The notes beneath the pieces were generated by a model. The model worked only from the letters and a program-made list of their open reading frames with translations, searched no databases and was not told where the DNA came from. This document shows positions 26,278 to 35,330 of a DNA stretch of 64,000 nt, piece by piece. The first letter of the stretch is position 1; every line of letters starts with the position of its first letter. Origin of the DNA: Streptomyces sp. DSM 15324 (GTDB lineage Bacteria; Actinomycetota; Actinomycetes; Streptomycetales; Streptomycetaceae); assembly GCF_001514285.1 (NCBI RefSeq), contig NZ_KQ949023.1:62001-126000 (forward strand), read 5' to 3'. The translations under genes were made by a program, and so were the position numbers.

Positions 26278-27936
26278 GTGACCTCTCCGGCGGATCTCAT
26301 TCCCGCGCCCCGCGCCGTGCAAGGGCCCCTGCGCGGCGGTGTCGAGCTCGACGGCGACACCACCCTGTGGGCCGGGCCCGGCACCGGGACCACCGAGCGC
26401 TGGCTGCGCTCCACCCTGGGCGCCGCCCTCGGGCTGGGCCTGCCGCCGGGCCCCCGGGACGCCCGCGACTGCGTGCGGCTGCTCGTGGACGACACGCTGG
26501 GACCGGAGGCGTACCGGCTGAGCGTCGTCGCGCACCGGGGCGTGGAGATCCGCGGCGGAGACCCGGCCGGTGTCTTCTGGGGCGCCCAGACCCTGCGTCA
26601 GCTCCTCGGCCCGCACGCCTTCCGGCGCGCGCCCGTGCGCCCCGGTGTCCGCCACGGAATCCCGCACCGGATCATCGAGGACGCCCCCCGCCTCCGCTGG
26701 CGCGGTCTCCTGCTCGACGTCGCCCGGCACTTCCAGCCCAAGGAAGCCGTCCTGCGCTACCTGGACCTGATGGCGGCACACAAACTGAACGTCTTCCACT
26801 TCCATCTGACGGACGACCAGGGCTGGCGGATCGAGATCAAGAGGTATCCCCGGCTGACCGAGGTCGGTTCCTGGCGGCCCCGCACGAAATTCGGCCATCG
26901 CGCCTCACCCCTGTGGGAGGAGAAGCCGCACGGTGGCTTCTACAGCCAGGACGACATCCGGGAGATCGTGGCGTACGCCGCCGAACGGCATATCGCCGTC
27001 GTCCCCGAAATCGACGTACCGGGCCACTCGCAGGCCGCGATCGCCGCGTATCCGGAACTCGGCAACACCGACGTCATCGACACCACCCGCCTTGCCGTCT
27101 GGGACACCTGGGGCATCAACCCCAACGTACTCGCTCCCACCGACACCACCCTGCGCTTCTACGAAGGGGTGTTCGAGGAGGTCCTGGAGCTGTTCCCGGC
27201 GGACGCCGCCCCGCACACGGGGTTCTCGCGGTTCGTCCACATCGGCGGCGACGAGTGCCCCAAGGACCAGTGGCGCCGGTCGCCCGCCGCGCAGGCCCGG
27301 AGGGAGGAACTCGGGCTCGCCGACGAGGACGCGCTGCAGTCCTGGTTCGTACGGCACTTCGACACCTGGCTCACCGCGCGCGGGCGCCGTCTGATCGGCT
27401 GGGACGAGATCCTTCAGGGCGGGCTCGCGCCCGGCGCCGCCGTGTCGTCCTGGCGCGGGTACGCGGGCGGGACCGCCGCCGTGCGCGCGGGACACGACGT
27501 GGTCATGTGCCCCGAGCAGCAGGTCTACCTCGACCACCGGCAGGACGGCGGCCCCGACGAGCCGGTGCCCATCGGGTACGTCCGCACCCTGGAGGACGTC
27601 TACCGGTTCGAGCCCGTGCCCGAGGAGTTCACGCCCGAGGAGAGGGCACACGTCCTCGGCACCCAGGCCAACCTGTGGACCGAGGTGACGGAGGACCAGG
27701 CGCGCGTGGACTACCAGGCGTTCCCCCGGCTCGCCGCGTTCGCCGAGGTGGCCTGGAGCGCCCTGCCCGCCCCTGCGGAACGGGACTTCGCCGACTTCGC
27801 GCGGCGGATGGAGGCCCACTACGGCCGCCTCGACGCCCTCGGGGTCGGCTACCGCCCGCCCGAGGGGCCCCGGCCCTGGCAGCGGCGCCCCGGCGTCCTG
27901 GGCCGCCCGATCGACGGCCCGCCGCCGCACCGGTAG
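26278..27936 (+). CDS. Beta-N-acetylhexosaminidase, GH20
   Basis: 552 residues. Releases terminal GlcNAc from chitin oligomers or glycans. An N-terminal GH20b domain spans 1-125. The (beta/alpha)8 core begins RIIEDAPRLRWRGLLLDVAR and contains LNVFHFHLTDDQGWRIEIKR, VVPEIDVPGHSQAAIAAYPE, and the catalytic Asp-Glu pair in FVHIGGDECPKDQW (about residues 323-324). No signal peptide is visible, so it is probably cytoplasmic. GTG start with AAAGGA upstream. No DasR-type operator was seen. Confidence 0.94.
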   Translation: MTSPADLIPAPRAVQGPLRGGVELDGDTTLWAGPGTGTTERWLRSTLGAALGLGLPPGPRDARDCVRLLVDDTLGPEAYRLSVVAHRGVEIRGGDPAGVFWGAQTLRQLLGPHAFRRAPVRPGVRHGIPHRIIEDAPRLRWRGLLLDVARHFQPKEAVLRYLDLMAAHKLNVFHFHLTDDQGWRIEIKRYPRLTEVGSWRPRTKFGHRASPLWEEKPHGGFYSQDDIREIVAYAAERHIAVVPEIDVPGHSQAAIAAYPELGNTDVIDTTRLAVWDTWGINPNVLAPTDTTLRFYEGVFEEVLELFPADAAPHTGFSRFVHIGGDECPKDQWRRSPAAQARREELGLADEDALQSWFVRHFDTWLTARGRRLIGWDEILQGGLAPGAAVSSWRGYAGGTAAVRAGHDVVMCPEQQVYLDHRQDGGPDEPVPIGYVRTLEDVYRFEPVPEEFTPEERAHVLGTQANLWTEVTEDQARVDYQAFPRLAAFAEVAWSALPAPAERDFADFARRMEAHYGRLDALGVGYRPPEGPRPWQRRPGVLGRPIDGPPPHR

Positions 27937-28013
27937 CGGCCGTGGCGGTGCCCGCGTACGGCGTCACGGAAAAACCCGGCACTGTCACCGAAGAGTGGCA
28001 ATTCACTCGCACC

Positions 28014-28043
28014 GGAGATGCCGTGCGAAAACGGACCATCTCC
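28014..28043. repeat. Hairpin in the space before the molybdenum-hydroxylase operon
   Basis: GGAGATG pairs with CATCTCC, with an inner CCGT/ACGG stem. It lies 77 bp after the hexosaminidase stop. The remaining 27937-28189 holds no gene; a TACCGT -10-like box lies near 28136. Confidence 0.45.
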
Positions 28044-28189
28044 TGGATGAGGTGGGCGAATGCCTCCTAGCGGACCCCCGTCTTCGGGTGTGACGAACAT
28101 GTGCCAGAGTTGCCACGTCCGCCCTGTCAGCACGTACCGTACGGCGCACAGGCGGGACCACGTGGGGCAGCGGGAAGGGGCAGCCGGTT

Positions 28190-29083
28190 TTGAGCACGCA
28201 TGCACCGCAGGCGGCGCAGGCCGTCACGCTGCCGACGACGCTGGACGAGGCGGTGGCGGCCCTCGCGGCCATGCCCGCCGCCGTGCCCGTGGCCGGCGGC
28301 ACCGACCTGATGGCCGCCGTCAACTCGGGGCAGCTCCGGCCCGCCGGGCTGGTCGGCCTCGGCCGGATCAGCGAGATCCGCGGCTGGCAGTACCAGGACG
28401 GCCACGCCCTGCTCGGCGCCGGGCTCACGCACGCGCGCATGGGCCGCCCCGACTTCGCCGCCCTGATCCCGGCGCTCGCCGCCGCCGCGCGCGCCGCGGG
28501 CCCGCCGCAGATCCGCAACGCGGGCACCCTGGGCGGCAACATCGCGAGCGCCGCCCCCACCGGCGACGCGCTGCCCGTGCTGGCCGCGCTGGAGGCGACG
28601 CTGATCATCGCGGGCCCGGGCGGAGCCCGCCGCGAGATCCCGGTGTCGCACCTGCTGGCCGGCGTGGACATGCTGCGCGGCGGCGAACTGATCGCCTACG
28701 TGCGCGTGCCGCTGCTGCACGCCCCGCAGGTCTTCCTGAAGGCGACCGGCCGCACCGGCCCCGGCCGCGCCGCCGCCTCCGTCGCGGTGGTCCTCGACCC
28801 CGCCCGGCGCGGCGTGCGCTGCGCGGTGGGCGCCATAGCTCCGATGCCGCTGCGGCCCCTGGACGCCGAGCAGTGGGTCGCCCGGCTCATCGACTGGGAC
28901 AACAACCGCACGATCGTCCCGGAGGCGCTGACCGCGTTCGGCGAGTACGTCGCCGCCGCCTGCATCCCGGACCCGACCCCGGGCGTGGACGGCTCCGTAC
29001 CGGAGCTGCCGCCCGCCGTACTGCACCTGCGGCGCACCGTCGCCGCGCTGGCCCGACGAGCACTGGGGAGGGCGCTGTCGTGA
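28190..29083 (+). CDS. Xanthine dehydrogenase-family FAD-binding subunit
   Basis: 297 residues. FAD-binding PCMH-type fold: AVPVAGGTDLMAAVNSG (pyrophosphate loop), QIRNAGTLGGNIASAAPTGD (second FAD motif), and the C-terminal CO-dehydrogenase flavoprotein domain with KATGRTGPGRAAASVAVVLD. TTG start with GGGAAGGGG upstream. It overlaps the next gene by four bases (GTGA), forming a three-subunit operon that passes electrons between Moco, 2Fe-2S and FAD. Confidence 0.92.
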   Translation: MSTHAPQAAQAVTLPTTLDEAVAALAAMPAAVPVAGGTDLMAAVNSGQLRPAGLVGLGRISEIRGWQYQDGHALLGAGLTHARMGRPDFAALIPALAAAARAAGPPQIRNAGTLGGNIASAAPTGDALPVLAALEATLIIAGPGGARREIPVSHLLAGVDMLRGGELIAYVRVPLLHAPQVFLKATGRTGPGRAAASVAVVLDPARRGVRCAVGAIAPMPLRPLDAEQWVARLIDWDNNRTIVPEALTAFGEYVAAACIPDPTPGVDGSVPELPPAVLHLRRTVAALARRALGRALS

Positions 29084-30930
29084 CCGACGACCAGCACGGA
29101 GAGGGCGCGCAGCCCCGTAGCGGCGGCCGCTGGGACCCGCTGCCCCAGGGCGACTACGACGACGGGGCCACCGCGTTCGTCAAGCTCCCCGAGGGCGGCA
29201 TCGACGCGCTCCTGGCCGCCGACAGCCCGCTCGCCGCGCCCGGTCACGGGTACGTGCCGCCGCAGATAGCGGCCGCGCCCCCCGCGACGGACGGCACCTG
29301 GGCGGCCCCGGCCGGCGGCACCGAGTGGCCCGCGCCGCAGCTGCCGCCGGAGACCTCCGGCGGCGACCGGTTCACGTACAACCCCGGCTCGACCGGCCAG
29401 TGGAGCTTCACCGACACCTCGGCCGGCCCGGCCGACCCCGCGGCACCGCACGCGCCCGGACACGACGTGACCGGCCAGTGGTCGATCCCGGTGGCCGGCG
29501 GCGACCTGCCGGACGAATCGGGCGAGTTCACTACGTCGGCCCTCGTCGAGCAGTGGGGCGGCACCCCGCCGGCCACCCTGCCGGGCGGCGCCGCCGCGCC
29601 CTGGGCGACCGGCTCGACCAACGGCGCGGGCCAGAACTGGGCCCAGCAGGCGCAGCAGGCCGGCCTGGCCGAGGCGGCGCACACCGGCCTCCAGGAGAGC
29701 GGCCGACCGGCCCAGGACACCGCCGGGTTCGGGCACGGGACGGAGCCTGACGCCGCGCACGACACGGGCCACGGAATCGCGTACGGGCTGCCGAACGGCA
29801 CCGCGCACGACAGCGGCCACACGCCCGCGTACGGCACCACCCACACACCCGTGCACGACCCCCCGCACACCCCCGCGCACGGCATCGACCACACCCCCGC
29901 GCACGGCATCGAACACACCCCCGCGCACGGCATCGAACACCGGCCCGCGCACGGGGAGGACCACGCCCCGGCGCACACCGCCGACCAGGCCCCCGCGGAC
30001 TCCGCGCCGCAGGACCCCCCGGCGGCCGGGCCGGAGCCCGAGGGGTCCGCCCCCGCCGAAGAGGCGCAGCGGGCCCGAGAGGCCCTGGAGGACACCTCCG
30101 ACGCCGATGGGGCCCACGCCGGCGCCCGGGACGCCCACGAGCCCGCGGAGGCCGCTCAGCGCACCGCCGAGCCCCCCGCCGGACCCGACCCGCAAGGCGG
30201 CTCGGCCGACCCGGCCGCCCCCGCGCACGGGGACGCCGAAGCCGCCGCCGACGACCCCGACGAGGCGCCCGCGGAGCTGCCCCCGCCCCCGGCGGAGGAA
30301 CACCCCCTCGCCTCCTACGTCCTGCGCGTCAACGGCTCCGACCGGCCCGTCACCGATGCCTGGATCGGCGAGTCGCTGCTCTACGTCCTGCGGGAGCGCC
30401 TCGGCCTCGCGGGCGCCAAGGACGGCTGCTCCCAGGGCGAGTGCGGTGCCTGCAACGTCCAGGTCGACGGACGTCTCGTCGCCTCCTGCCTCGTGCCCGC
30501 CGTCACCACCGCCGGCAGCGAGGTCCGCACCGTCGAGGGCCTCGCCGTCGACGGGCAGCCCTCCGACGTGCAGCGGGCGCTCGCCCGGTGCGGGGCCGTG
30601 CAGTGCGGCTTCTGCGTGCCCGGCATGGCGATGACCGTGCACGACCTGCTGGAGGGCAACCCCGCGCCCACCGAGCTGGAGACCCGCCAGGCCCTGTGCG
30701 GCAACCTGTGCCGCTGCTCCGGCTACAAGGGTGTCCTGCGGGCCGTCAAGGACGTCGTCGCCGAACGCGAGGCCCAGGCCGAGGCGGACGCGGACGGCGA
30801 CGAGGCACGTATCCCGCACCAGGCGGGCCCGGGCGCCGGCGGCGTCCACCCGTCCGCGTTCGAGAACCCGGCACAGCCCCACCCGCACGACCCCGTGTAC
30901 GGACAGGGCCAGGACGGAGGCCAGGCGTGA
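29080..30930 (+). CDS. 2Fe-2S subunit of xanthine dehydrogenase family with a 400-residue N-terminal extension
   Basis: 616 residues, whereas family members are usually 150-200. The iron-sulfur protein is the C-terminal part, about residues 415-565: plant-type cluster CSQGECGACNVQVDG...C, and helical 2Fe-2S cluster CGFCVPGM...CGNLCRCSGY. The first 400 residues are low-complexity, rich in Gly, Pro, Ala, Asp and His, with an eight-residue repeat HTPAHGIE around residues 263-302. No signal peptide. The extension is predicted disordered; its role is unknown (metal binding by the many His is conceivable). GTGA overlaps with both neighbours show tight translational coupling. Confidence 0.88.
   Translation: MTDDQHGEGAQPRSGGRWDPLPQGDYDDGATAFVKLPEGGIDALLAADSPLAAPGHGYVPPQIAAAPPATDGTWAAPAGGTEWPAPQLPPETSGGDRFTYNPGSTGQWSFTDTSAGPADPAAPHAPGHDVTGQWSIPVAGGDLPDESGEFTTSALVEQWGGTPPATLPGGAAAPWATGSTNGAGQNWAQQAQQAGLAEAAHTGLQESGRPAQDTAGFGHGTEPDAAHDTGHGIAYGLPNGTAHDSGHTPAYGTTHTPVHDPPHTPAHGIDHTPAHGIEHTPAHGIEHRPAHGEDHAPAHTADQAPADSAPQDPPAAGPEPEGSAPAEEAQRAREALEDTSDADGAHAGARDAHEPAEAAQRTAEPPAGPDPQGGSADPAAPAHGDAEAAADDPDEAPAELPPPPAEEHPLASYVLRVNGSDRPVTDAWIGESLLYVLRERLGLAGAKDGCSQGECGACNVQVDGRLVASCLVPAVTTAGSEVRTVEGLAVDGQPSDVQRALARCGAVQCGFCVPGMAMTVHDLLEGNPAPTELETRQALCGNLCRCSGYKGVLRAVKDVVAEREAQAEADADGDEARIPHQAGPGAGGVHPSAFENPAQPHPHDPVYGQGQDGGQA
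29866..29985 (+). repeat. 24-bp in-frame tandem repeats encoding His-rich octapeptides
   Basis: Five units start at 29866, 29890, 29914, 29938 and 29962. The first three are almost identical (CACACCCCCGCGCACGGCAT core) and the last two are degenerate. They encode HTPAHGI(D/E)-type repeats. Confidence 0.9.
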
Positions 30931-33236
30931 GCAACGAAGCAGCCACCGCGACGACCACCGCGGAGGCCGCCCCGGCCCCCGAGCCGATCCCGCACGGCCT
31001 CGGCGCCTCCCTGCAGCCCGCCGACGCGCGCGCCAAGACGGAGGGCACCTTCCCGTACGCGGCCGACCTGTGGGCCGAGGGCCTGCTGTGGGCGGCCGTG
31101 CTGCGCTCCCCGCACCCGCGCGCGCGGATCGTGTCGATCGACACCTCCCACGCGCGCGAGATGCCCGGCGTGCGGGCCGTCGTCACCCACGAGGACGTCC
31201 CCGGCAGCCCGGTGCACGGCCGCGGCAAGGCCGACCGGCCCGTGTTCGCCTCCGAGGTCGTACGCCATCACGGCGAGCCCATCGCGGCCGTCGCCGCCGA
31301 CCACCCCGACACCGCGCGGATGGCCGCCGCGGCCGTCATCGTCGAGTACGAGGTGCTCGACCCGGTGACCGACCCGGAGCTGGCGTTCGAGGCCGACGCC
31401 CTGCACCCCGACGGCAACCTGATCCGGCACATCCCGCTGCACCACGGCGACCAGAGCGCGACCGGCGAGATCGTCGTCGAGGGCCAGTACCGCATCGGCC
31501 GCGCCGACCCCGCCCCGATCGGCGCCGAGGCCGGACTCGCCGTGCCCCGCCCCGACGGCGGCGTCGAGCTCTACCTCGCCTCCACCGACCCGCACACCGA
31601 CCGCGACACCGCCGCGGCCGTCTACGGCCTGGCACCCGATCGGGTGAAGATCGTCGTCACCGGGGTGCCGGGCGCCACGGCCGACCGCGAGGACCAGGGC
31701 TTCCAGCTCCCGCTCGGCCTGCTGGCCCTGAAGACCGGCTGCCCGGTGAAGCTCACGGCGACCCGCGAGGAGTCCTTCCTCGGCCACGTCCACCGCCACC
31801 CGACGCTGCTGCGCTACCGCCACCACGCCGACGCCGAGGGCCGGCTGGTCAAGGTCGAGGCCCAGATCCTGCTGGACGCGGGCGCCTACGCCGACACCTC
31901 CGCCGAGGCGCTCGCCGCCGCCGTCTCCTTCGCCTGCGGCCCCTACGTCGTCCCGAACGCCTTCATCGAGGGCTGGGCCGTGCGCACCAACAACCCCCCG
32001 TCCGGCCATGTGCGCGGCGAGGGCGCCATGCAGGTGTGCGCCGCCTACGAGGCGCAGATGGACAAGCTGGCGAAGAGACTCGGGATCGACCCGGCCGAGC
32101 TGCGGATGCGCAACGTCATGGCGACCGGCGACATCCTGCCCACCGGCCAGACCGTGACCTGCCCGGCACCGGTCGCCGAACTCCTCCAGGCGGTCCGGGA
32201 GTACCCGCTGCCGCCGCTCCCCAAGGACACCCCCGAGGAGGAGTGGCTGCTGCCCGGCGGCCCCGAGGGCGCGGGCGAACCGGGCGCGGTGCGCCGGGGC
32301 GTGGGCTACGGCCTCGGCATGGTGCACATGCTCGGCGCGGAGGGCGCCGACGAGGTCTCCACGGCCACCGTGAAGGTCCAGGACGGCGTCGCGACGGTCC
32401 TGTGCGCCGCGGTGGAGACCGGCCAGGGCTTCACCACCCTGGCCCGCCAGATCGTCCAGGAGACCCTCGGCGTCGAAGAGGTGCACGTCGCACCCGTGGA
32501 CACCGACCAGCCCCCGGCCGGCGCGGGCTGCCGGGGCCGGCACACGTGGGTCTCCGGCGGCGCGGTGGAACGCGCGGCCAGGATGGTCCGCACCCAGCTC
32601 CTCCAGCCCCTCGCGCACAAGTTCGGCATGTCCACCGAGCTGCTCCAGATCACCGACGGCAAGATCACCTCGTACGACGGTGTGCTGTCGACGACGGTCG
32701 CCGAGGAACTGGTCGGCAAGGAACTGTGGGCGACGGCCCAGTGCCGCCCGCACCCCACCGAACCGCTGGACGGCGCGGGCCAGGGCGACGCGTTCGTGGG
32801 CATGGCCTTCTGCGCGGTCCGCGCGGTCGTCGACGTCGACATCGAGATCGGTTCGGTGCGGGTCGTGGAACTCGCGGTCGCCCAGGACGTCGGCCGGATC
32901 CTCAACCCGGCGCAGCTCGCGGCGCGGATCGAGGCGGGCGTCACCCAGGGCGTGGGCATTGCCCTCACCGAGAACCTGCGCACCCCGCGCGGTCTGATCC
33001 GCCACCCCGACCTCACCGGCTACGCCCTGCCGACGGCGCTCGACGCCCCGGACATCCGGATCGTCAGACTCGTCGAGGAACGGGACGTGGTCGCCCCCTT
33101 CGGGGCCAAGGCGGCCAGCGCGGTCCCGGTGGTGACGTCCCCGGCGGCCATCGCCTCCGCCGTGCGCGCCGCGACGGGCCGCCCCGTCAACCGCCTCCCG
33201 ATCCGCCCGCAGGCCGCGGTGGTGACGGGCCAGTGA
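30927..33236 (+). CDS. Xanthine dehydrogenase-family molybdopterin-binding subunit, catalytic Glu not found
   Basis: 769 residues. Moco-binding large subunit: GLGASLQPADARAKTEGTFP, SPHPRARIVSIDTS, RGEGAMQVCAAYEAQMD, AAVETGQGFTTLARQIVQET (the GQG pterin motif), AVAQDVGRILNPAQLAARIE. In active hydroxylases a GVGE motif near the C-terminus supplies the catalytic Glu. Here the aligned stretch reads PFGAKAASAVPVV (33099-33137), so GVGE is replaced by AASA. The enzyme may have altered chemistry or be inactive. GTG start after GGACGGAGG, overlapping the previous stop. Substrate unknown. Confidence 0.88.
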   Translation: MSNEAATATTTAEAAPAPEPIPHGLGASLQPADARAKTEGTFPYAADLWAEGLLWAAVLRSPHPRARIVSIDTSHAREMPGVRAVVTHEDVPGSPVHGRGKADRPVFASEVVRHHGEPIAAVAADHPDTARMAAAAVIVEYEVLDPVTDPELAFEADALHPDGNLIRHIPLHHGDQSATGEIVVEGQYRIGRADPAPIGAEAGLAVPRPDGGVELYLASTDPHTDRDTAAAVYGLAPDRVKIVVTGVPGATADREDQGFQLPLGLLALKTGCPVKLTATREESFLGHVHRHPTLLRYRHHADAEGRLVKVEAQILLDAGAYADTSAEALAAAVSFACGPYVVPNAFIEGWAVRTNNPPSGHVRGEGAMQVCAAYEAQMDKLAKRLGIDPAELRMRNVMATGDILPTGQTVTCPAPVAELLQAVREYPLPPLPKDTPEEEWLLPGGPEGAGEPGAVRRGVGYGLGMVHMLGAEGADEVSTATVKVQDGVATVLCAAVETGQGFTTLARQIVQETLGVEEVHVAPVDTDQPPAGAGCRGRHTWVSGGAVERAARMVRTQLLQPLAHKFGMSTELLQITDGKITSYDGVLSTTVAEELVGKELWATAQCRPHPTEPLDGAGQGDAFVGMAFCAVRAVVDVDIEIGSVRVVELAVAQDVGRILNPAQLAARIEAGVTQGVGIALTENLRTPRGLIRHPDLTGYALPTALDAPDIRIVRLVEERDVVAPFGAKAASAVPVVTSPAAIASAVRAATGRPVNRLPIRPQAAVVTGQ

Positions 33237-33349
33237 GCGATCCGGAGCGCTACGAACCCCCGCCGAGCGTGGGCAAACTCCTGCTGTGGATCGTGGTGTT
33301 CGCGCTTGCGGCGCTGGCCGTGGTGCTGGGCGGCGTCTACTTCACCTGA
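33233..33349 (+). CDS. 38-residue single-pass membrane protein, last gene of the operon
   Basis: GTG overlaps the TGA of the large subunit (GTGA). The product SDPERYEPPPSVGKLLLWIV continues as a hydrophobic helix of about 20 residues ending VVLGGVYFT. The cytoplasmic N-terminus is Pro-rich. The coupling and the clean membrane segment support a real gene, perhaps tethering the complex to the membrane. No family recognised. Confidence 0.7.
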   Translation: MSDPERYEPPPSVGKLLLWIVVFALAALAVVLGGVYFT

Positions 33350-33542
33350 GGTCTCGCGCGGCGGAGGCGACGGACGAGGTGATGGGGGCCCGAAGGGAAC
33401 GCGCCGGGGCGGTTCGACGTCTCTTCAGTGGGGGCGGCTGCCGCCACCGGGGCGCCGTCGCAGGTCAGGGCCATTGTCAGTGGGCCCGCATAGGCTGCGG
33501 AGCAGTGGGACGGCGCACGCACCTTTCACGCACGGGGGACCG

Positions 33543-34733
33543 ATGAGCACGACCAGGAGCACCACCACGATCGTTTTCACCGATGACGAGCTGAACCCGT
33601 ACGTCACGCACGCCGCGACGCGCCGCTGGCTGACCGGCCCCGGACTGCCGGGCGAGGGCGGCCTGCTGACGTTCGAGGCGCTGCGCATTGACGGCCTGCG
33701 CACGGTCGCCGACTCCACCGGCGACCCCGAGGGCCGGCTGGCGGCGGAGCTGCGCGACCGCCTGGTGATCGGCGGCATCCTGGGCACCGACGGCCGCGAG
33801 CGGGAGTCCGTCCTGCTGGACGGCGCGACGGGCGAGATCTCCACGACGTACTTCCTGCACGACCGCCCCGACCTGATGGACACCCGCCCGCTGGCGCCCT
33901 CCCTGGAGAAGCTGCTGCGCTTCGCCACGGCGGTGGACGAACTCGCCGCCCTGCGCGGCCAGTTCGCCTCCTACGCGGGCCGGCTGGGCCCGCAGGCGGT
34001 CGCCGAGGCGAGCCGACAGCTCCTCGCCGTGTTCGAGGCGGGGGCGGCCGGTGACGGAACCGGTCTGTTCTGGAAGCTGGCCGCCGTGATCCGTCCGCTC
34101 GCTCTGGTGGCCGGCCCCGGCACCGCGTCCGGACTGGCCCTGGACCTGCCGCCCCGCCTCCTGGAGGACGAGTTCGGCAGCGGCGAGGTCGCCCGTTTCG
34201 AGGACGTCGACTGCCCCAAGGCCCTCACGCACGCCCCGACCCGCCGCTTCCTGTGCGAGGTGGGCCTGCCCGAGGAGGTCGTCTGGTTCTCCCTGGAGAC
34301 GGACATGCCGCTGCAGACCCTCGCCGAGTACTGCGCCGACGCCTACGAGGGCGTCCTCACCGACGAGCGGCTCCCGCTCAACGCGGACCGGCTGATCCGC
34401 CTCGGCCACCTCCTGGAGGACACCAGCCTGGTCGTCGACGGCGACTCGGGCGCCGTGCTCAGCTGGAGCGAGCCCGACCTCGCCCTGCGCCCGCTCAACG
34501 CCGATGTCTCCACCCTGGCGTTCACCCTCTGGCTGATACGCCGCGAGAAGGCCCTCGACGCGGTCCACGAACTCACCGAGGCCTACGACCAGCTCGCCGA
34601 GACGATGTGCCGCACCCTGGCCGCCGTGGACCCGGTCGCCTGCGACCCGACCCCGAACACCCCCACCGACGACGGCTGGCGCTACTGGCCGGGGATGTTC
34701 GAGGACGAGCCGGGCGGAGGGCTGTACGCCTGA
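33543..34733 (+). CDS. SUKH-4 family immunity protein, two-domain
   Basis: 396 residues with two related SUKH modules. The first includes ATRRWLTGPGLPGEGGLLTF (about 25-44), the second PTRRFLCEVGLPEEVVWFSL (about 233-252), each followed by a strand-rich region (VLLDGATGEI; LVVDGDSGAVLSW). SUKH proteins are immunity partners of nuclease toxins. No toxin gene is adjacent, so this is an orphan or has another role. ATG follows GGGGGACC. Confidence 0.85.
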   Translation: MSTTRSTTTIVFTDDELNPYVTHAATRRWLTGPGLPGEGGLLTFEALRIDGLRTVADSTGDPEGRLAAELRDRLVIGGILGTDGRERESVLLDGATGEISTTYFLHDRPDLMDTRPLAPSLEKLLRFATAVDELAALRGQFASYAGRLGPQAVAEASRQLLAVFEAGAAGDGTGLFWKLAAVIRPLALVAGPGTASGLALDLPPRLLEDEFGSGEVARFEDVDCPKALTHAPTRRFLCEVGLPEEVVWFSLETDMPLQTLAEYCADAYEGVLTDERLPLNADRLIRLGHLLEDTSLVVDGDSGAVLSWSEPDLALRPLNADVSTLAFTLWLIRREKALDAVHELTEAYDQLAETMCRTLAAVDPVACDPTPNTPTDDGWRYWPGMFEDEPGGGLYA

Positions 34734-34776
34734 CGCCACCGGCCGACGACGGCCGAGGCCGGCCGACGCACCGAAA

Positions 34777-34816
34777 GCCGTACGGCCGGCCACTGGTGAG
34801 CGGCCGGCCGTACGGC
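34777..34816 (+). terminator. Terminator at the left edge of the integrated element
   Basis: GCCGTACGGCCGGCC and GGCCGGCCGTACGGC are perfect 15-base arms around a ten-base loop. It ends 16 bp before the left att repeat. Confidence 0.85.
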
Positions 34817-34831
34817 GGTGCGGGAGGCCAT

Positions 34832-34867
34832 GGCGGGAATTGAACCCACGTACCTCGCTTTGCAGGT
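34832..34867. repeat. attL: displaced 3' fragment of tRNA-Cys
   Basis: TGGCGGGAAT, GAACCCACGTA and CTCGCTTTGCAGG match the T-arm to anticodon-loop part of the intact tRNA-Cys at 52340-52375 with two mismatches. The sequence diverges abruptly after 34867. The 13 bp CTCGCTTTGCAGG at the inner end are identical and probably contain the crossover. Confidence 0.88.
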
Positions 34868-35330
34868 TTGTCCTGGCTGGTCAGGGAGCGATACGGGCTC
34901 GTTCGCCGCTGTTCAACCCAGTACGTCAGCAGTGGTCGTCAGAGTCGTATGAACAGCTCTGGATGGTCGCGAACGCCGGTGAACGAGACGGAAATTGAGA
35001 CGGTAGGGGAGCGTTCCAGGGCCCCAATGATCTCCGGTGTCAACGTGGTCAGGGCAGGTAGTGGACATGCGGCCAAGACATGGTGTTGCGGATCACGGAG
35101 GCCGCTCTTGCTCTGGATTGCCAAGGGCCACCGATGCGCAGGACACACTCCCCGCGCATTCCCCCTGGGGGGAATGTAGACCAATCAATAATGCAATGTG
35201 CAACTTCTATTTCGGTTTGCGCACTCGCGGTTTTAGTGATAAGCCGGAACTGTGCACGTGGAGTTGCACGTGGCGGGCGATTGCTCGTATCGGATCAAAG
35301 CATCACTCTATGTTTGGCTAGGGGTGCGAG
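34868..35330. other. Left-end element DNA without a supportable gene
   Basis: 463 bp with several open frames but none with a recognisable product. The last 160 bp are A+T-rich. A direct repeat (TGCACGTGG at about 35251 and 35263) and a GGGGTGCGAG ribosome site precede the cargo gene, so its promoter should lie here. Confidence 0.5.

Noticed and set aside
29866..29985. CRISPR-like regular repeats
   Set aside because: 24-bp period with no spacers and in-frame coding of an octapeptide; it is a protein repeat.
34868..35179. Open frames on both strands at the left end of the AICE
   Set aside because: Both are unrecognisable and lack good ribosome sites; one begins inside the att boundary.
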